DNA of 64,000 nt from Armigeres subalbatus. Taxonomy: Eukaryota > Arthropoda > Insecta > Diptera > Culicidae. The DNA lies in NCBI RefSeq assembly GCF_024139115.2, contig NC_085140.1, positions 29,871,806 through 29,935,805 on the forward strand, read 5' to 3'. The notes beneath the pieces were generated by a model. That model saw nothing but the letters and a program-made list of their open reading frames with translations, searched no databases and was not told where the DNA came from. Shown piece by piece: positions 10,980 to 22,551 of this stretch (position 1 is its first letter; every line of letters begins with the position of its first letter). The translations under genes were made by a program, and so were the position numbers.

Positions 10980-12808
10980 TCATAGCGCCAATCATCACCA
11001 CTTGTTGAATCGCAACGAAAAACCACCGACGCGACGGCCGGCACTGTGTTATGCTTTTTTTGCGCTTCAACTCAGACCGAGAATTTTTGCGTGATCCAAG
11101 ATTGTTAGTTCAGCCTGTCTACCCGTATCGATAAAGCTGAACGAATGAGGAGTAGACGAGTAAAGTGGCGAATAAAGGCGAAGAAGAATTTCAGTCAAAT
11201 TTTTGCATGACACTGAGTTCGCGTAAACCTTTGATTGGAATCAGCGCAAACATTTGGTTTAAATTGATTAAATTGTTCATGATCTGTTGTGTAGTAATTT
11301 CAAATCATCCACTCGGGGAGAGTGTGTCCAGCGTATTGTATTATGGAGGCGTTAAAACTACGGTTTTAGGGATCGAAAAAAATCTGTCTTTTTCTGTTGA
11401 TTAGGTCGAGGTAAACAAAAGGATCGCGAAAGTCTTCAGGATTTGCAAAGAATTTGTAGTGCTGGAAGGATCCTCTAACTTTGTCTGACAGAACATAATT
11501 CAAAATTAAAAGTGAGCAGAACAGATTCATCAACAAAAAATTGCCCGCGAAGCATTCGCCAGATTTTGAACGAATATCGGATGAATTTTACAGGCCAGTT
11601 CACACGTGCAGCACTTCTTCGGTTTCTGATTTCGTTTTTTAAATAGTTAGAGGCTTAAAACATATGGGTTCTTCGAGTAAGTTGACCTTAAATAAGCCAA
11701 AGAATCGACTGAGGCAATAAAACAAGATACCATTTTTGACGGGAAAGGTCAATTGATATGATGACGCTTTGAAAAAAGTTATTAGAAAATTAGTCCTATG
11801 ACACGAAATGCCATTTATTAACACTGTCACAGAGAATATTCACTCACTGTGTTGCTCATCTTTTCAATATATTGTATTCAATAATTGTTTCAAATTCACA
11901 CTCTCGCTCACATAGTCGTTGTGATTACAATTTAAAAATTATAAAATACGAAGTGTGTATCACAATGTCATTCCATTCAAATAAATTAACCTCTCGGTTA
12001 ATTTATGACAGATTGAGACATTCTTCTTCGGAATAACATACTTCGGCACATCCCTCTTTATTCCAATTTATTGTTCATACAATGGTCTGGTGCTACAGTC
12101 GCTTAACGATTTCCGTCACGCCGCGGCATTTCTAATACAGCCTAAATAAACAACAGAATGCGTGATCGTCACTCACGAAAGTAAATAAACTACGAAAAAT
12201 GCATTCACGCAAACCTTCATCTACTCAGAGACTGAGTAAAATTGTTGCCGTTTCTTTTTTCCCTAGGAATTTTTAATCAATTTCCGTCCCAAGCGGGACT
12301 ACTCTAAACCCCCTTAGTGTTGTGCATGAAAATCAACCAAAAATCACGATTTACGAAGCCATGTTTACGATTTGGAACAACTCCCGAGAGCGCATCCTCG
12401 CGAGTGCAAAGCTAAATCGAGACTGATGAATGGTTTCTCGTTTCATCCACAGTTGCGCTCGCACTGAAAAGCTAATAAAAAGTTATCGTTTTTGCTTTTT
12501 CTCCAATTTCAAACTCTCTCAGAATTATCTACCATAATGTGTTTCGTATTTCAGATTTCGGTTTTTATCGTTTCATACACGGTCTTTTGGAGGAGGACTG
12601 TTATTAAGGATCCCCTAAACGCGACGTGACTGTCGCTAGCACTGCGACTTTATCGCTGGGTCACTGCATCCCGGGCAGTCCATTATATGGACTTGATTGA
12701 TACAAGAGATAAAAGAACAGGCAACATCATCAAAAATTTACACCGGAATATCATTCAAATATCAAAATATGCTATGGATAAGAACAAACTAATGATACAT
12801 GTTATTAG
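10980..12808. other. No recognisable gene; one perfect short hairpin
   Basis: No gene or family recognised. At 11981-12006 there is a perfect palindrome with 11-bp arms (ataaattaacc and ggttaatttat) around the loop tctc. Its role is unknown. Confidence 0.5.
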
Positions 12809-12813
12809 TTCTT

Positions 12814-12844
<31 letters not shown>

Positions 12845-13120
12845 TTGGCATTACATCCCCACACTGGGACAGAGCCGCCTCGCAGCTTAGTGTTCATTAA
12901 GCTCTTCCACAGTTATTAACTGCGAGGTTTCTAAGCCAGGTTACCATTTTTGCATTCGTATATCATGAGGCTAGCACGATGATACTTTTATGCCCAGGGA
13001 AGTCGAGACAATTTCCAATCCGAAAATTGCCTAGACCGGCACCGGGAGTCGAACCCAGCCACCCTCAGCATGGTCTTGCTTTGTAGGTGCGCGTCTTACC
13101 GCACGGCTAAGGAGGGCCCC
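12809..13120 (-). mobile_element. Feilai-like tRNA-derived SINE, copy 1
   Basis: Read on the minus strand, the element starts at 13120 with a tRNA-like head. The A-box region is ttagccgtgcgg and the B box is ggttcgactcc (complement of 13045-13055). A body of about 200 bp follows and ends in a (GAA)n tail, seen on the plus strand as (TTC)n at 12809-12843. A second copy at 53329-53605 is closely similar along its length. I recognise the sequence as the abundant Feilai family of Aedes. The plus-strand frame across it is not a gene. No exact target duplication was found. Confidence 0.88.
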
Positions 13121-13214
13121 TGATATGATATTGGTTATGATTGATGATATTGGTTACTTCTAACAAATAGCATAACTTGATCTTCTCATGATATTTATTT
13201 TTATTATTATTTAT

Positions 13215-14000
13215 TCAGTCTAAGGCCGAAGTGGCCTGTGCGGTATATAAGAGTCTTCTCCGTTCGGCTCGGTCCATGGCTACACGTCGCCAATCACGCA
13301 GTCTACGAAGGGTCCGCAAGTCATCTTCCACCTGATCGATCCACCTTGCCCGCTGCGCACCTCGCCTTCTTGTGCCCGTCGGATCGTTGTCGAGAACCAT
13401 TTTCACCGGGTTACTGTCCGACATTCTGGCTACGCGTCCAGCCCACCGCATTCGTCCGATTTTCGTGGTGTGAGCGATGGATGGTTCTACCAGCAGCTCA
13501 TGCAACTCGTGGTTCATTCGCCTCCTCCACGTACCGTCCGCCATCTGCACCCCACCATAGATGGTACGCAGCACTTTCCTTTCGAAAACTCCAAGTGCGC
13601 GTTGGTCCTCCACGAGCATCGTCCAGGTCTCGTATCCGTAGAGGACTACCGGTCTAATAAGCGTTTTGTAGATTGTCAGTTTGGTACGGCGGCGAACTCT
13701 ATTCGATCGGAGCGTCTTGCGGAGTCCAAAGTACGTACGATTTCCAGCCACTATGCGTCTCCGTTCTCTGCTGGTATCATTTTCGGCAGTCACCAGTGAG
13801 CCCAAGTACACAAATTCTTCTACCACCTCAATTTCGTCACCACCGATGCAAACTCGCGGTAGGTGGCTCACATTGTCTTCTCTTGAGTCTCTTCCTATCA
13901 TGTACTTCGTCTTCGTCGTGTTGATGACTAGTCCGATCCGCTTAGCATCCCTCTCCAGTCTGATGTAGGCTTTCTCCATTTTCTCAAAGTTACGTGCCAT
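13215..14000 (-). pseudogene. LINE reverse transcriptase, thumb and C-terminal part
   Basis: A 261-codon open frame. The first ATG is internal to the ancestral protein, so it is not a true start. The early part has the conserved GLxIN-xxKTK block seen in LINE reverse transcriptases (GLVINTTKTKYM), then FVYLGS near residue 64, then YGYETWTM and FERKVLRTIYGG in the middle, and an Arg-rich tail with RWAGRVARM and a W-R-x-A-x-DRAERRR ending. The catalytic aspartates would lie just upstream, but the join at about 14010 reads FGFAEILW in the adjacent frame, so the FADD box is lost through a small deletion and frameshift. This is a dead fragment, not a host gene. Confidence 0.88.
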
Positions 14001-14057
14001 AATATCTCGGCGAAGCCGAATAACTGGAAGGACTTATTGAAAATTGTACCACTCGTG

Positions 14058-14578
14058 TTAATCCCTGCTCTGCCGTATTACCCCTTCCAAAGCGATGTTG
14101 AATAGCAGATACGAAAGACCATCACCTTGCCTTAACCGTCTGCGGGTTTCGAAGGGACTCGAGAATGCCCCTGAAACTCGAACTACGCACATCACTCGAT
14201 CCATCGTCGCTTTGATCAACCGTGTCAGTTTATCCGGAAATCCGTGTTCGTGCATTGGCTGCCATGGCTGGTCCCGATCGATTGTATCATATGCGGCCTT
14301 GAAGTCGATGAACAGATGATGTGTGGGCAAGTTGTAATCGCGGCATTTATGCAGTACTTGGCGAACACCTGGTCCGTGGTGGAGCGTTCGCCCATAAAAC
14401 CCGCCTGGTACTGCCCTACGAAATCCCTTGCAATTGGTGCTAGTCGACGGCATAAAATTTGGGAGAGTACCTTGTAGGCGGCGTTCAGCAATGTGTTTGC
14501 GCGATAGTTGCTACAATCCAGCTTATCGCCGTTTTTGTAGATGGGACACACGACACCTTCCATCCACTTCTGCGGCAA
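14058..14578 (-). pseudogene. LINE reverse transcriptase, fingers and palm, frameshifted
   Basis: Two overlapping minus-strand frames carry successive parts. One (14578-14225) has MPQKWMEGVVCPIYKNGDK, then a NYRxNTLLNAAYKVLSQIL block and YQAGFMGERSTTDQVF, which are the fingers motifs of LINE reverse transcriptases. The other (14453-14058) has FIDFKAAYDTIDR, which contains the first catalytic Asp, and RRLRQGDGLS...LFNIALE, the block that precedes the catalytic loop. A frameshift near 14400 separates them. The protein cannot be made in one piece. Confidence 0.88.
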
Positions 14579-14587
14579 AACTTCCTT

Positions 14588-15097
14588 CTACCAATTCTTG
14601 GTAATGACCCAATGCAGCGCTCTAGCCAGTGCCTCACCACCGTGTTTAAATAGCTCTCCTGGTAGTTGGTCAACCCCAGGGACTTTGTTGTTCTTCAGCC
14701 GGCCAATCTCCTCCTGGATTTCCTGGAGATCCGGAGCCGGTAAAATTATGTCCTGCGCGCGTTCTTCCAGGTCCATCACCATACCGCCATCTTCGTCTGC
14801 CACATTGCTATTCAGGTGTTCTACGTAGTGTTGCCGCCACCTTTGGATCACCTCAAGCTCGTTCGTAAGTAGGTTCCCGTTTATGTCCTTACACATATCA
14901 GCCTGTGGCACGTGGTCCCAACGTGAACGGTTTAACTTTTCATAGAACTTTTCATGTGTTATTAGCGCGGTACAGTTGCTCCGTCTCTTCACGGTCTCGG
15001 TCTTCCTGCTGGCACTTTTTCTTCCTACTGCATTCTTCTCTTCTACTAACTGCTCACATTCGCCGTCATACCAGTCGTTTCTCTGATCCGGGGGCAC
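14588..15097 (-). pseudogene. LINE linker between endonuclease and reverse transcriptase
   Basis: A 169-codon frame on the minus strand with RNDWYDGECEQLVEEKN near its start and NNKVPGVDQLPGELFKHGG near its end. The second phrase is the typical lead-in to the reverse transcriptase domain. It is separated from the fingers domain by a stop or frameshift around 14580. Further upstream (about 15240-15418) a different frame keeps the last part of the endonuclease. Confidence 0.8.
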
Positions 15098-15418
15098 CGT
15101 GCCAAGTGCAGCGTTACGGTGTGCGGTGCGGTGTTACCAATGGCAGATCAAATATATCTCCAGCCATCTTAGTGCCACTTCCAGCTGCTGCGCGTATCCT
15201 TGGGCTAGTCTACCTTCTTGTAGCCCCCCAATGTTAAGCCGCGGCGTCCAACTTCGACGCGTGTTGTACACCGTCGAGAGTTTTGAGCGCAGGCATATTG
15301 CAACGAGGTAGTGGTTAGATTCAATATTCGCACTGCGGTAAGTCGGGTGTTCGTGATGTCGGAGAAGATTTTACCGTCGATTAGAACGTGGTCGATTTGG
15401 TTTTCCGTTGTCTGCTGC

Positions 15419-15516
<98 letters not shown>
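15419..15516 (+). repeat. (TAAG)n microsatellite
   Basis: About 24 perfect copies of the tetranucleotide, then one variant (aagaaag). It starts exactly where recognisable LINE sequence ends, next to ctgctgcag, so it may have formed at or caused the 5' truncation junction. Confidence 0.96.
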
Positions 15517-16463
15517 AAAGTGAATGAGAAACTTTCGTCACACAAAATCATATACCTACCTATTGCATATTAAAATATATTTGTGAGCCAGCCAAGGGCT
15601 GAAAACCTCTTAAATAAAGACGATAATAATAATAATAAAATATATTTGAAGCAATTGCTAGACGAAAAATCATAATGAACAAAACTATAGTACCAGTGGT
15701 GTTCAGAATAATTACAGCAGAGGCCGATTTTCATACAAAATGGTCAACTTTTATATGCTGTACCTTTGTTAACAATTGATTGAATGGTTAATAGCTTAAG
15801 TGTCGCTTGCTTCTTCAAGTACTAGACGTCCATCGTCCATTGCCGTCTGCAATATCATCTCGCAAATTGGGGCTCGTCAAGTTCTGTAAGACAGGCGCGT
15901 TCAGCAATGCTATGAACACTTTTAATAAGTATTTGTATATTTATTGGATAAATGCGCAAAGGTAATTAAAGACCACACAATTTCGTTCACAGGATACAGG
16001 CCGAGTGCCACCAATGAAAAAGACAACAGTACATCAATTCAACCTCCTACATGGATGTCGATATCAAGAAGGAATTCATACAACTGGAGAAGAATTGAAA
16101 TCCATCACTAAGTTAGTAATATGGCTATTGTCCATAGATCCGTATCCGATGGGATCTGTGTGTGTTTGAACCCATCATGCATACATTCATAAAGCACTGA
16201 ATAGGTCAAAATTACATTTCGTTTCAATCAACAAATGACCACGGCCAGGCCAGAGTCTTTTTTACTGTGGTCACTTATATCAAATTCGTTTCTGAACCTG
16301 AAAAGTGCAAACCTGTTGTGGCATTAAGTTTTTTTTAGATGAAAATGGAAATTCCGAACAACAGAAAGTGGAATTTGTTATAATAAGAAGATTTCTTAGT
16401 TTTATTTAAATAAAATAGAGAAAAGTAAAATTATATTATTTCCTGAAAATGAAGTAGGACTTG
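15517..16463. other. No recognisable gene; possible truncated transposon end
   Basis: At 15692-15712 the string ccagtggtgttcagaataat resembles a Tc1/mariner-type terminal repeat, but no matching inverted end was found downstream. The rest contains no supported gene. Confidence 0.35.
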
Positions 16464-16800
16464 AATCGTTTGTTTGAGAAACTGCATATGTAACATTTTT
16501 GGGCAAAATGAGATTTTTATATATTTTTTAAAATACGTATTTCGCAAAAAAGTAAAAAGAAAATGTTTAGGAATGTATGATTTTTTTTCGGTTGTTTGAG
16601 AAACTGCATATGTCCACGCAGTTTGAAGAGCAATTATGGAGTACTGCTTACAGTTTTTGCATTGAACTGCCTCAGAATGTTGAGTTTTGCCAAAAACTTC
16701 TGATCTGTATCGAAGAAATCAAAAGATTTGGTGCCAAAAACAGTTTTTGTTGTTTTCTCGTAATTGTGTAAAATGGATATATGCAGTTTATTATGTCCAG
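16464..16800 (+). mobile_element. MITE family B, copy 1
   Basis: The left end reads gtttgtttgagaaactgcat and the right end reads ggatatatgcagttta, forming an imperfect inverted repeat. An internal second copy of tttgagaaactgcatatg lies near 16590. The whole segment is collinear with the reverse complement of 21525-21903, sharing gaatgtatgatttttttt, agagcaattatggagta, gttgagttttgccaaaaa and gtatcgaagaaatc. A 62-64 codon frame inside appears on each strand and is not credible as a gene. Confidence 0.7.
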
Positions 16801-18044
16801 AATTGGACAGATGTTGGGCCAAAATTAATTTGCAGTACTTTTTTGAATATTATTTTTAATTTTAAAAATTGTTAGGGCGTCAACAAATATGAGATCTTTG
16901 GCAAAATTTACGGAACAATTGGGCGATTAAAAATGTTTACTGAGAAAGGACAACTATCCTTTCCGACGAAACTAGGCATTTGAATCATCTTCTGCAACTT
17001 TATTCGCGAGATTACATCACAGAAAAGATTCAAAATCTTCTTCTAAAATGTGTCACGCTCAAATTTTCCATTTTCAATCACCCTTTTCTTTTCGATACGC
17101 TCAATGCATGCATCCTTCACTTTTTGTATTGTTATTACTTCTAAACCCTGACAATCACTGCAAGCATTTCGTACTTTATGAACGGCACGACTAGATTTCA
17201 ACTAAAAACTATGCAACCTCACGCCACATGTGGTGATATATTTACGTTGATTTGTATGCTACTCCCCTTCTTTGAAACAACAACGGAGGTGGTCGAGTTT
17301 ATAAAACTTTCGAATACAGATTCTTGTCGGATTGGATTAGAAGCATTGCCCGTAACGTGTGAGGTTCGTGATCGATCGTTTTGCATGTCCGTTTCATTTT
17401 CGGTTACTTAATCCTTTTGTTGGCGTTTAGCGGTCTCTATCGCATGGTCTTAGCGAATCCGTTTTGTGAACAAGACGACAGATGTGCGGTCAACTGACAC
17501 CCAAACATGAGCTTCCCTTTGGCTTGGATAATCTAAAATGTCAATCTCAAAATTCTAAGAGCAAGGGAAGTTGGGGTAATATGCACTAAACGACAGTTAG
17601 AGATTTTTGAGGATATTTTCGACAGTTTTCCCTGAGTTTTTACTACAGCATAAGTAGATCGGATCTCTTATCAGCAATCCAGCAGAAAAAAAATCTTGAA
17701 AAAAGAAACGCCAAATGTTCGTTTTTTTTTCGGGAGCGCATTTTAACCCAATTATGGTAATAATTTCGCGCTTGATCTGATTTGATGGATGTACCTTTCT
17801 TAAACATGTTTCATGTGTAGATGAGCTAAGTTAATATTATAGCTTACGGAAAAAATGAGTTAAATATGATTTCACTAAAAAAATCATAATTAAGAATTAA
17901 CTTTGGAGATCTTCGTCAACCGAAATTTCTGATAAGCAAATACACAATAGGATGATTTGTCATTCGAATAATGATCGAGCCTCATAATTGCTCTCATAAT
18001 TCGAAGTCAGATAATTTGAGCAGAGCGTTAATGAATAAAGCTTC
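16801..18044. other. No recognisable feature
   Basis: AT-rich sequence with short frames only. A 77-codon frame at 17178-17411 begins with MNGTTRFQLKT and has no recognisable domain. Confidence 0.5.
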
Positions 18045-18635
18045 CAATGAATGATTAAATTTATTATGATTAAACCATTCAACTCTATGATTAAAGATTA
18101 TGATTAATGATTTATTCATTTTTGACAATGATTAATGATTATGATTAACGATTAAAATAATTTTTGACAATGATTAACGATTATGATTAAAGAATAAAAC
18201 GTTTGAAGTATGATTAACGATTAACGATCGTGATTAAATGTTGACACAATATGTGTATGATTAATGATTAACAATCGATATGATTAATGATTAATGATTA
18301 TGAATAATCAAATTAAATGTTTTGCATAGTGATCAATAATCAAATAACCTTTCTACCAAATTATGGTATTAAAGGTATAAAACTTGTATGATTATGATTA
18401 AAGAATAATGAATAAAAGCAATGTATGCAATGATTAAAATTGATGATTAATGAATAAACTCAAAACAATCATGAATACGATTAGTGATTAATGATTAAAT
18501 GCAAAAATCTATGATTAACGATTAGTGATTAATGATTGAATCGTATTTTTTGTATGATTATGATTAATGAATAATGATTAAATAACCCATTATTCATTAA
18601 TCATGATTAAATCTATGATTAATCACTAATGCTCT
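18045..18635 (+). repeat. AT-rich degenerate array of GATTAAT-type units
   Basis: The motifs tgattaatga, tgattatgattaa and attaacgatta recur dozens of times in loosely tandem fashion over about 590 bp, with spacers of varied length. It appears to be an old expanded 6-7 bp microsatellite. No coding potential. Confidence 0.85.
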
Positions 18636-18639
18636 GAAT

Positions 18640-19987
18640 TTGAGACGAACTTTCTAGAGTGGGTTGAGACCCCCTATTATGACATCCATGGTGCGTTGGA
18701 ACATATTACCGTGCCTTCAAGATGTCTTAACTATCGCTAGGTAGCGGTGTTTAGTGCATAATTTCAGCTATTTATTTCAATTTGTTCAACCGATTTAAGT
18801 TCCTTCTCTATTCCATCGGATGGTAGCGAAAGACCAATTATCTTGTAGCGTACCGTAGTTTTAGCATGTCACATGACTTGTTGGTAGGAATCTTGCAATT
18901 TCTTCGCGACAACTTCTTCTATAACGAGTTAATAATGGTGCAGCATGCAGAAAAAAAATAATAACATAAGAAGCAAACAGGCAAAGGTAGTTGGAATGGA
19001 GATGGCCTTTTATTTTAAACTGTATCGTTTGTTGGTGCCATGAAGCAATCAGGGAAGAATGAACGAGCGGAATTGCTTTCACATAAATTTTGCACTTTGC
19101 ATTTGTGCTGCCGTATGTACTTTTGCATGCATTGGAGCCAACGTGATGCAACGAATGATGCGTTCAGTCTGGAGTCGAGATGAAGTGCAATGAGATTTAC
19201 CTACCTCGTAGAATCATATGAATGAGCGACCTGCGGTTTTACGTCACTGTAGAAGCTGCTCTGCATCGAAAGCAAAGAATCGATTAGTTGTAAGAAATAA
19301 TTTACTTGAGGTATGGCTAATCTCGTGCTAAAACATTGGGTTAACTCGCATTGAACATTTAGAACACATTTTTGGAAACAAAAAACAGCGTGCAGATCAT
19401 ACAGTATTGAAACTTGTAGTATAAGAATCTCATAGCTACATTACAAAAGAATTCACGATAACTTCAATTACTTTAAAAAAAATGAATTTTAAAGCTGATA
19501 ACTAGACATTTATAGACATTGAATTTTTAATATATTGTCAATTGTGCACCTCTTTTGAAAAACATTCAATAGAAAGTTCAATTCACAATCTCTCCGTAAA
19601 AATGCACCTGTTTCCCGCTTGAGAGTTGCCATGCTAACCAATCAGCGGAGAATGTGAACCAAGATGTGTTCACTTTTCTTTACGCTTTCCCGTTTGTGGG
19701 GCTGATTCCAGAGTGGCGGCAGAGTAAGACCTTTCCTTCGGTTAGTCAGGGGGTACACCTTTCGTTTCACCATCGTGGCCGTACAAACCCGCTGCCATGA
19801 AATAATGCTCCTTCGAGTGAATTGCAGTGTCTCGAATGCAATTAATTCCAAACATGCCATGGTTTTGGTCTCCCTTTCTTTGGGCTCCGAACGCAACGTG
19901 CAACACGGTGCAACGTGCGGGGAACGGAATCGCCACTGAAATGGATGAGATAATGAACCTGAGGTGCAAACAACTAGGTAAAGAGAA
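18640..19987. other. No recognised gene; one candidate small minus-strand frame
   Basis: Mostly unassigned sequence. On the minus strand, 19990-19742 encodes 82 codons whose first 25 residues are hydrophobic and could be a signal peptide (MFSLPSCLHLRFIISSISVA). An overlapping 134-codon frame (20046-19642) begins inside a repeat. Neither resembles a family I know, and both may be chance. Confidence 0.25.
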
Positions 19988-20050
19988 CACAACAGAAGTT
20001 CACTTGTCATAAGACGGAATCGTACTATTCCATTTAATTCCACCACTTGA
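19988..20050 (-). repeat. Interspersed repeat, reverse copy (same family as 1827)
   Basis: Read in reverse complement this is collinear with 1827-1890 and 10340-10400: ttcaagtggtggaattaaat, then a variable block, then cgtcttatgacaagtgaa. It is the only copy of the family on the minus strand in the window. Confidence 0.6.
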
Positions 20051-20736
20051 ATGTAACTTTAATAGACTTTAACTTTATCACCTTAGCTTCTTAAGCTAAA
20101 TTGTGATTGCTGTTCGATTAAGTCAAATCATTATGACAGCATTGAATTTCGAATAAAACCGGAAATATAAGCTTTTTTTCTAGATGAATGCATAGCAACA
20201 TAGCATTAAGGTGATGCAATAGAACTTTTACCTGTACATCTGATCATTTCCATAATTAAAATTCATTTCGACATCAATATAAAAATAAAATAGCAAAGAA
20301 GCTACGTTGCAAAAAGAAGTCAAACTGCATCAATAATCGGGGTCCTTCGAAAGAATAGAATTTGCATTCGATGGCAGTGGATTATGCGACTGAAATTTCT
20401 ATGGCGTTGGCAACTCCAATGCATGTGATGATGGCGCCAAATTAATGCAATTCGTTTTGAATCGTGTGATGCGAATATATTTGGCAAAAGGACACAAACT
20501 GATTGAAAATGCAAATCAACAGGTTTTATGGGCAACATATGCTGGTTGTGAAATGACAACTGACAAATGTTTTTGATCAGAGCGACACATATTGATTTGG
20601 AGATTAGAATAAAACATTAGAGATGCATCAAAATGTACCGTCATCCAGAGGGACAATGCACAGTGGTTCCCCCATTGGTCATAAAAAATGACCCTATTAA
20701 AATCAAACAAGCTGTTCCTTAACTGCCGCCTTATAC
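20051..20736. other. No recognisable feature
   Basis: AT-rich sequence with short frames and no assignable motif. Confidence 0.5.
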
Positions 20737-20836
20737 CCCAGTAACATTTTAGTTTTATAATGGCTTGAATACATTCTTGTAGAATGAATAATGGTCTTCA
20801 AGGCCGTTTTAAAAGAAAAAAAATATACTTGGGCAG
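20737..20836. mobile_element. Small palindromic MITE (family C), diverged copy
   Basis: The left end is ccccagtaacattttagttt and the right end is the complement of cccaagtatattttttttct. A middle block tggtcttcaaggccg corresponds to gctcttgaagaccat in the clearer copy at 24712-24812. It has the same size and architecture with more divergence. Confidence 0.55.
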
Positions 20837-21524
20837 TATACTATATGAGATGCAAACGTAATTTTCAACGAATTTGAACTGATACGTTCTGCAAAAGACT
20901 ACATCCAGTCCAAGCCTGGTTTATCGCTAACAGTCAAAATGTGTGTTTTTAAATTTAAACACTTTTGTGTGCTTCAAACTGCTAGGAATCACCCAGACGA
21001 TAACTCGAAACCTTCTCAATATGTTCCACTTTTGAAACAGGTCGAAAGATGGTTACGCGTGTAGATCTCAAACCAGGGATTTCTTGAATGACCATGAACA
21101 TATACAATGGACGCATTCTATTATATGCACCTCAAAGGGCATACACCAGTTTTGAAACATGCTGAAAGATATTTGGTTACGCTTGAAGATCTTAAGGCCT
21201 TACTTCAGGTCTTTCTTGGATGGCTATGCACTTATAACATAAACGCATTATATTCTACGTATCGTCAAACAGTAGATCTACGGATTTCTCCTGAGGAAGC
21301 TATAAAAGGGGACATTTCAGTTTTTGCGTCATTTAGTCATTTAATGGCTGTTTTTGCGGGGTTTTCGACCAGGAAGAGAGGTTTGAATATAAAATGGACC
21401 ATTAGCGACTCTGACCCCTTCCGGGACCTATGGATTGCTCCAGGGGTTTCCAGTTTTTGCGCTGAGACGACGGCTCTTTTTTTCATAGTTTTTAATCAGG
21501 AAGCTTGGTATAAATTAATCATTT
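20837..21524 (+). other. Unassigned sequence with an internal degenerate duplication
   Basis: The block around 21000-21110 is repeated at about 21120-21250: cacttttgaaacaggtcgaaagatgg then gttacgcgtgtagatct, against cagttttgaaacatgctgaaagat then gttacgcttgaagatct. A plus-strand frame of 187 codons (21107-21670) covers the second block and runs on into the MITE. It has no recognisable domain and its end is MITE sequence, so I do not accept it as a gene. Confidence 0.4.
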
Positions 21525-21903
21525 ATTTGGTTTATTTGGGAAACTGCATATATCCATTTTACACAGTTTCGAGAAAACAACAAAAAAAAATGTTTTTGAA
21601 CAAATTGGCACGGAATTTTTCGATTTCTTCGATACAGACAAATAATTTTTGGCAAAACTCAACACCCTAGGACACTTTCAGCGCAAAAAGTTTAAGCAAT
21701 ACTCCATAATTGCTCTTTAAAGTGCATGCACATATTATGTAGTTTTTCAAACAAACAAAAAAAATCATACATTCCTGAACAAAAATTTTGTTTCGTATTT
21801 TTGGCCAGATTACGTTTTTTTTGGACGAGGATTCAGAATATATGAAAATTTCATTTTGGCCAAAATTGTTACAAATGCAGTTTCTCAAACAAACGGTTCA
21901 AAT
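21525..21903 (-). mobile_element. MITE family B, copy 2, opposite orientation
   Basis: This is the reverse complement of 16464-16800 over nearly its full length at roughly 70-75 percent by eye. Its ends are tttatttgggaaactgcata and the complement of gtttgtttgagaaactgcat. Similar sequence flanks it on both sides: gaccccttccgggacc near 21412 and gaccgcttccgggaccc near 21928. The flanks may be a large duplication, or the element may sit within a longer repeat. Confidence 0.7.
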
Positions 21904-22551
21904 ATGAAATGAAGCATTGACGACTTTGACCGCTTCCGGGACCCTAGGGGTACCCCAGCGACTCCAGTATCCGTCTTTAGGATTGTGTTTTCATGCTCAA
22001 CGTATCAAAAGAACTTTTGGAACAAAATAGAAATGTAAGATCGGTCCAAAAGCTGGAATCAAATGAATTTGTGGTTGTGTGGCCCTAAATGGCCGGCACG
22101 AAATTCTCTGACAGTGACTCTCCGTTGATGCGTGTGCACGCCACGGAGATTTGACTAGAAGAGAGGAGAGGCAGAGTCATGGCTTGCTGCTCGCCGATTG
22201 ACACGCTAAGGTGTGAATCCATAAACACACGCTGAAGGCATTTTACTCAAAACCCACAGTGCAGTGGTCTATCCGCTTCTAAAACTATCGATCGGAACCG
22301 ATTCTAAACAAATGGCCATATCTCACTTGATTCTGATCCGATTTCAAACCCAGATATATAGTTCCAATTTCCAATCAGCAAAAGGGCTTCTTTTGACTCC
22401 GGTGATTTTTAATTTTCTAAAAAACCAAAAGAAAAAAAAACAAATTTGAAAGAAAAAGTTGTTATCCAACTATCAACAAGACACCCGAATGGTAATAATG
22501 GCAATTTTAATTAGTTAACGTTGTACCTAATTCTTGTTCCAAAATGTCCAA
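21904..22551. other. No recognisable gene
   Basis: No supported gene. The first 70 bp resemble 21400-21470 as noted for the neighbouring element. Confidence 0.5.

Larger units (their letters stand above)
13190..15418 (-). mobile_element. RTE-like non-LTR retrotransposon relic, 5'-truncated
   Basis: On the minus strand the coding order is: end of an apurinic-type endonuclease (15418 to about 15240, with NQIDHVLIDGK), a linker (15097-14588), the reverse transcriptase fingers and palm (14578-14058), and the C-terminal region (14000-13215). It is spread over at least four frames. The 3' end is an A/T-rich tail of the (AATAAT)-type near 13190-13215. The 5' end stops abruptly at a (TAAG)n tract. 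Absence of an RNase H domain and the YGxETW plus FERKVLR block fit the RTE clade, although clade assignment needs a tree. Confidence 0.88.

Noticed and set aside
12687..12890. 67-codon frame with a poly-Ser tract
   Set aside because: The Ser tract is the (TTC)n tail of the Feilai-like SINE read in another frame.
13238..13657. 139-codon plus-strand frame opposite the LINE C-terminal region
   Set aside because: It is an antisense shadow of the recognisable reverse transcriptase fragment.
15692..15720. Complete Tc1-like element starting with ccagtggtgttcagaata
   Set aside because: No matching inverted end or transposase was found downstream.
21107..21670. 187-codon open frame
   Set aside because: No domain; its last third is MITE sequence and its first part lies in a local duplication.
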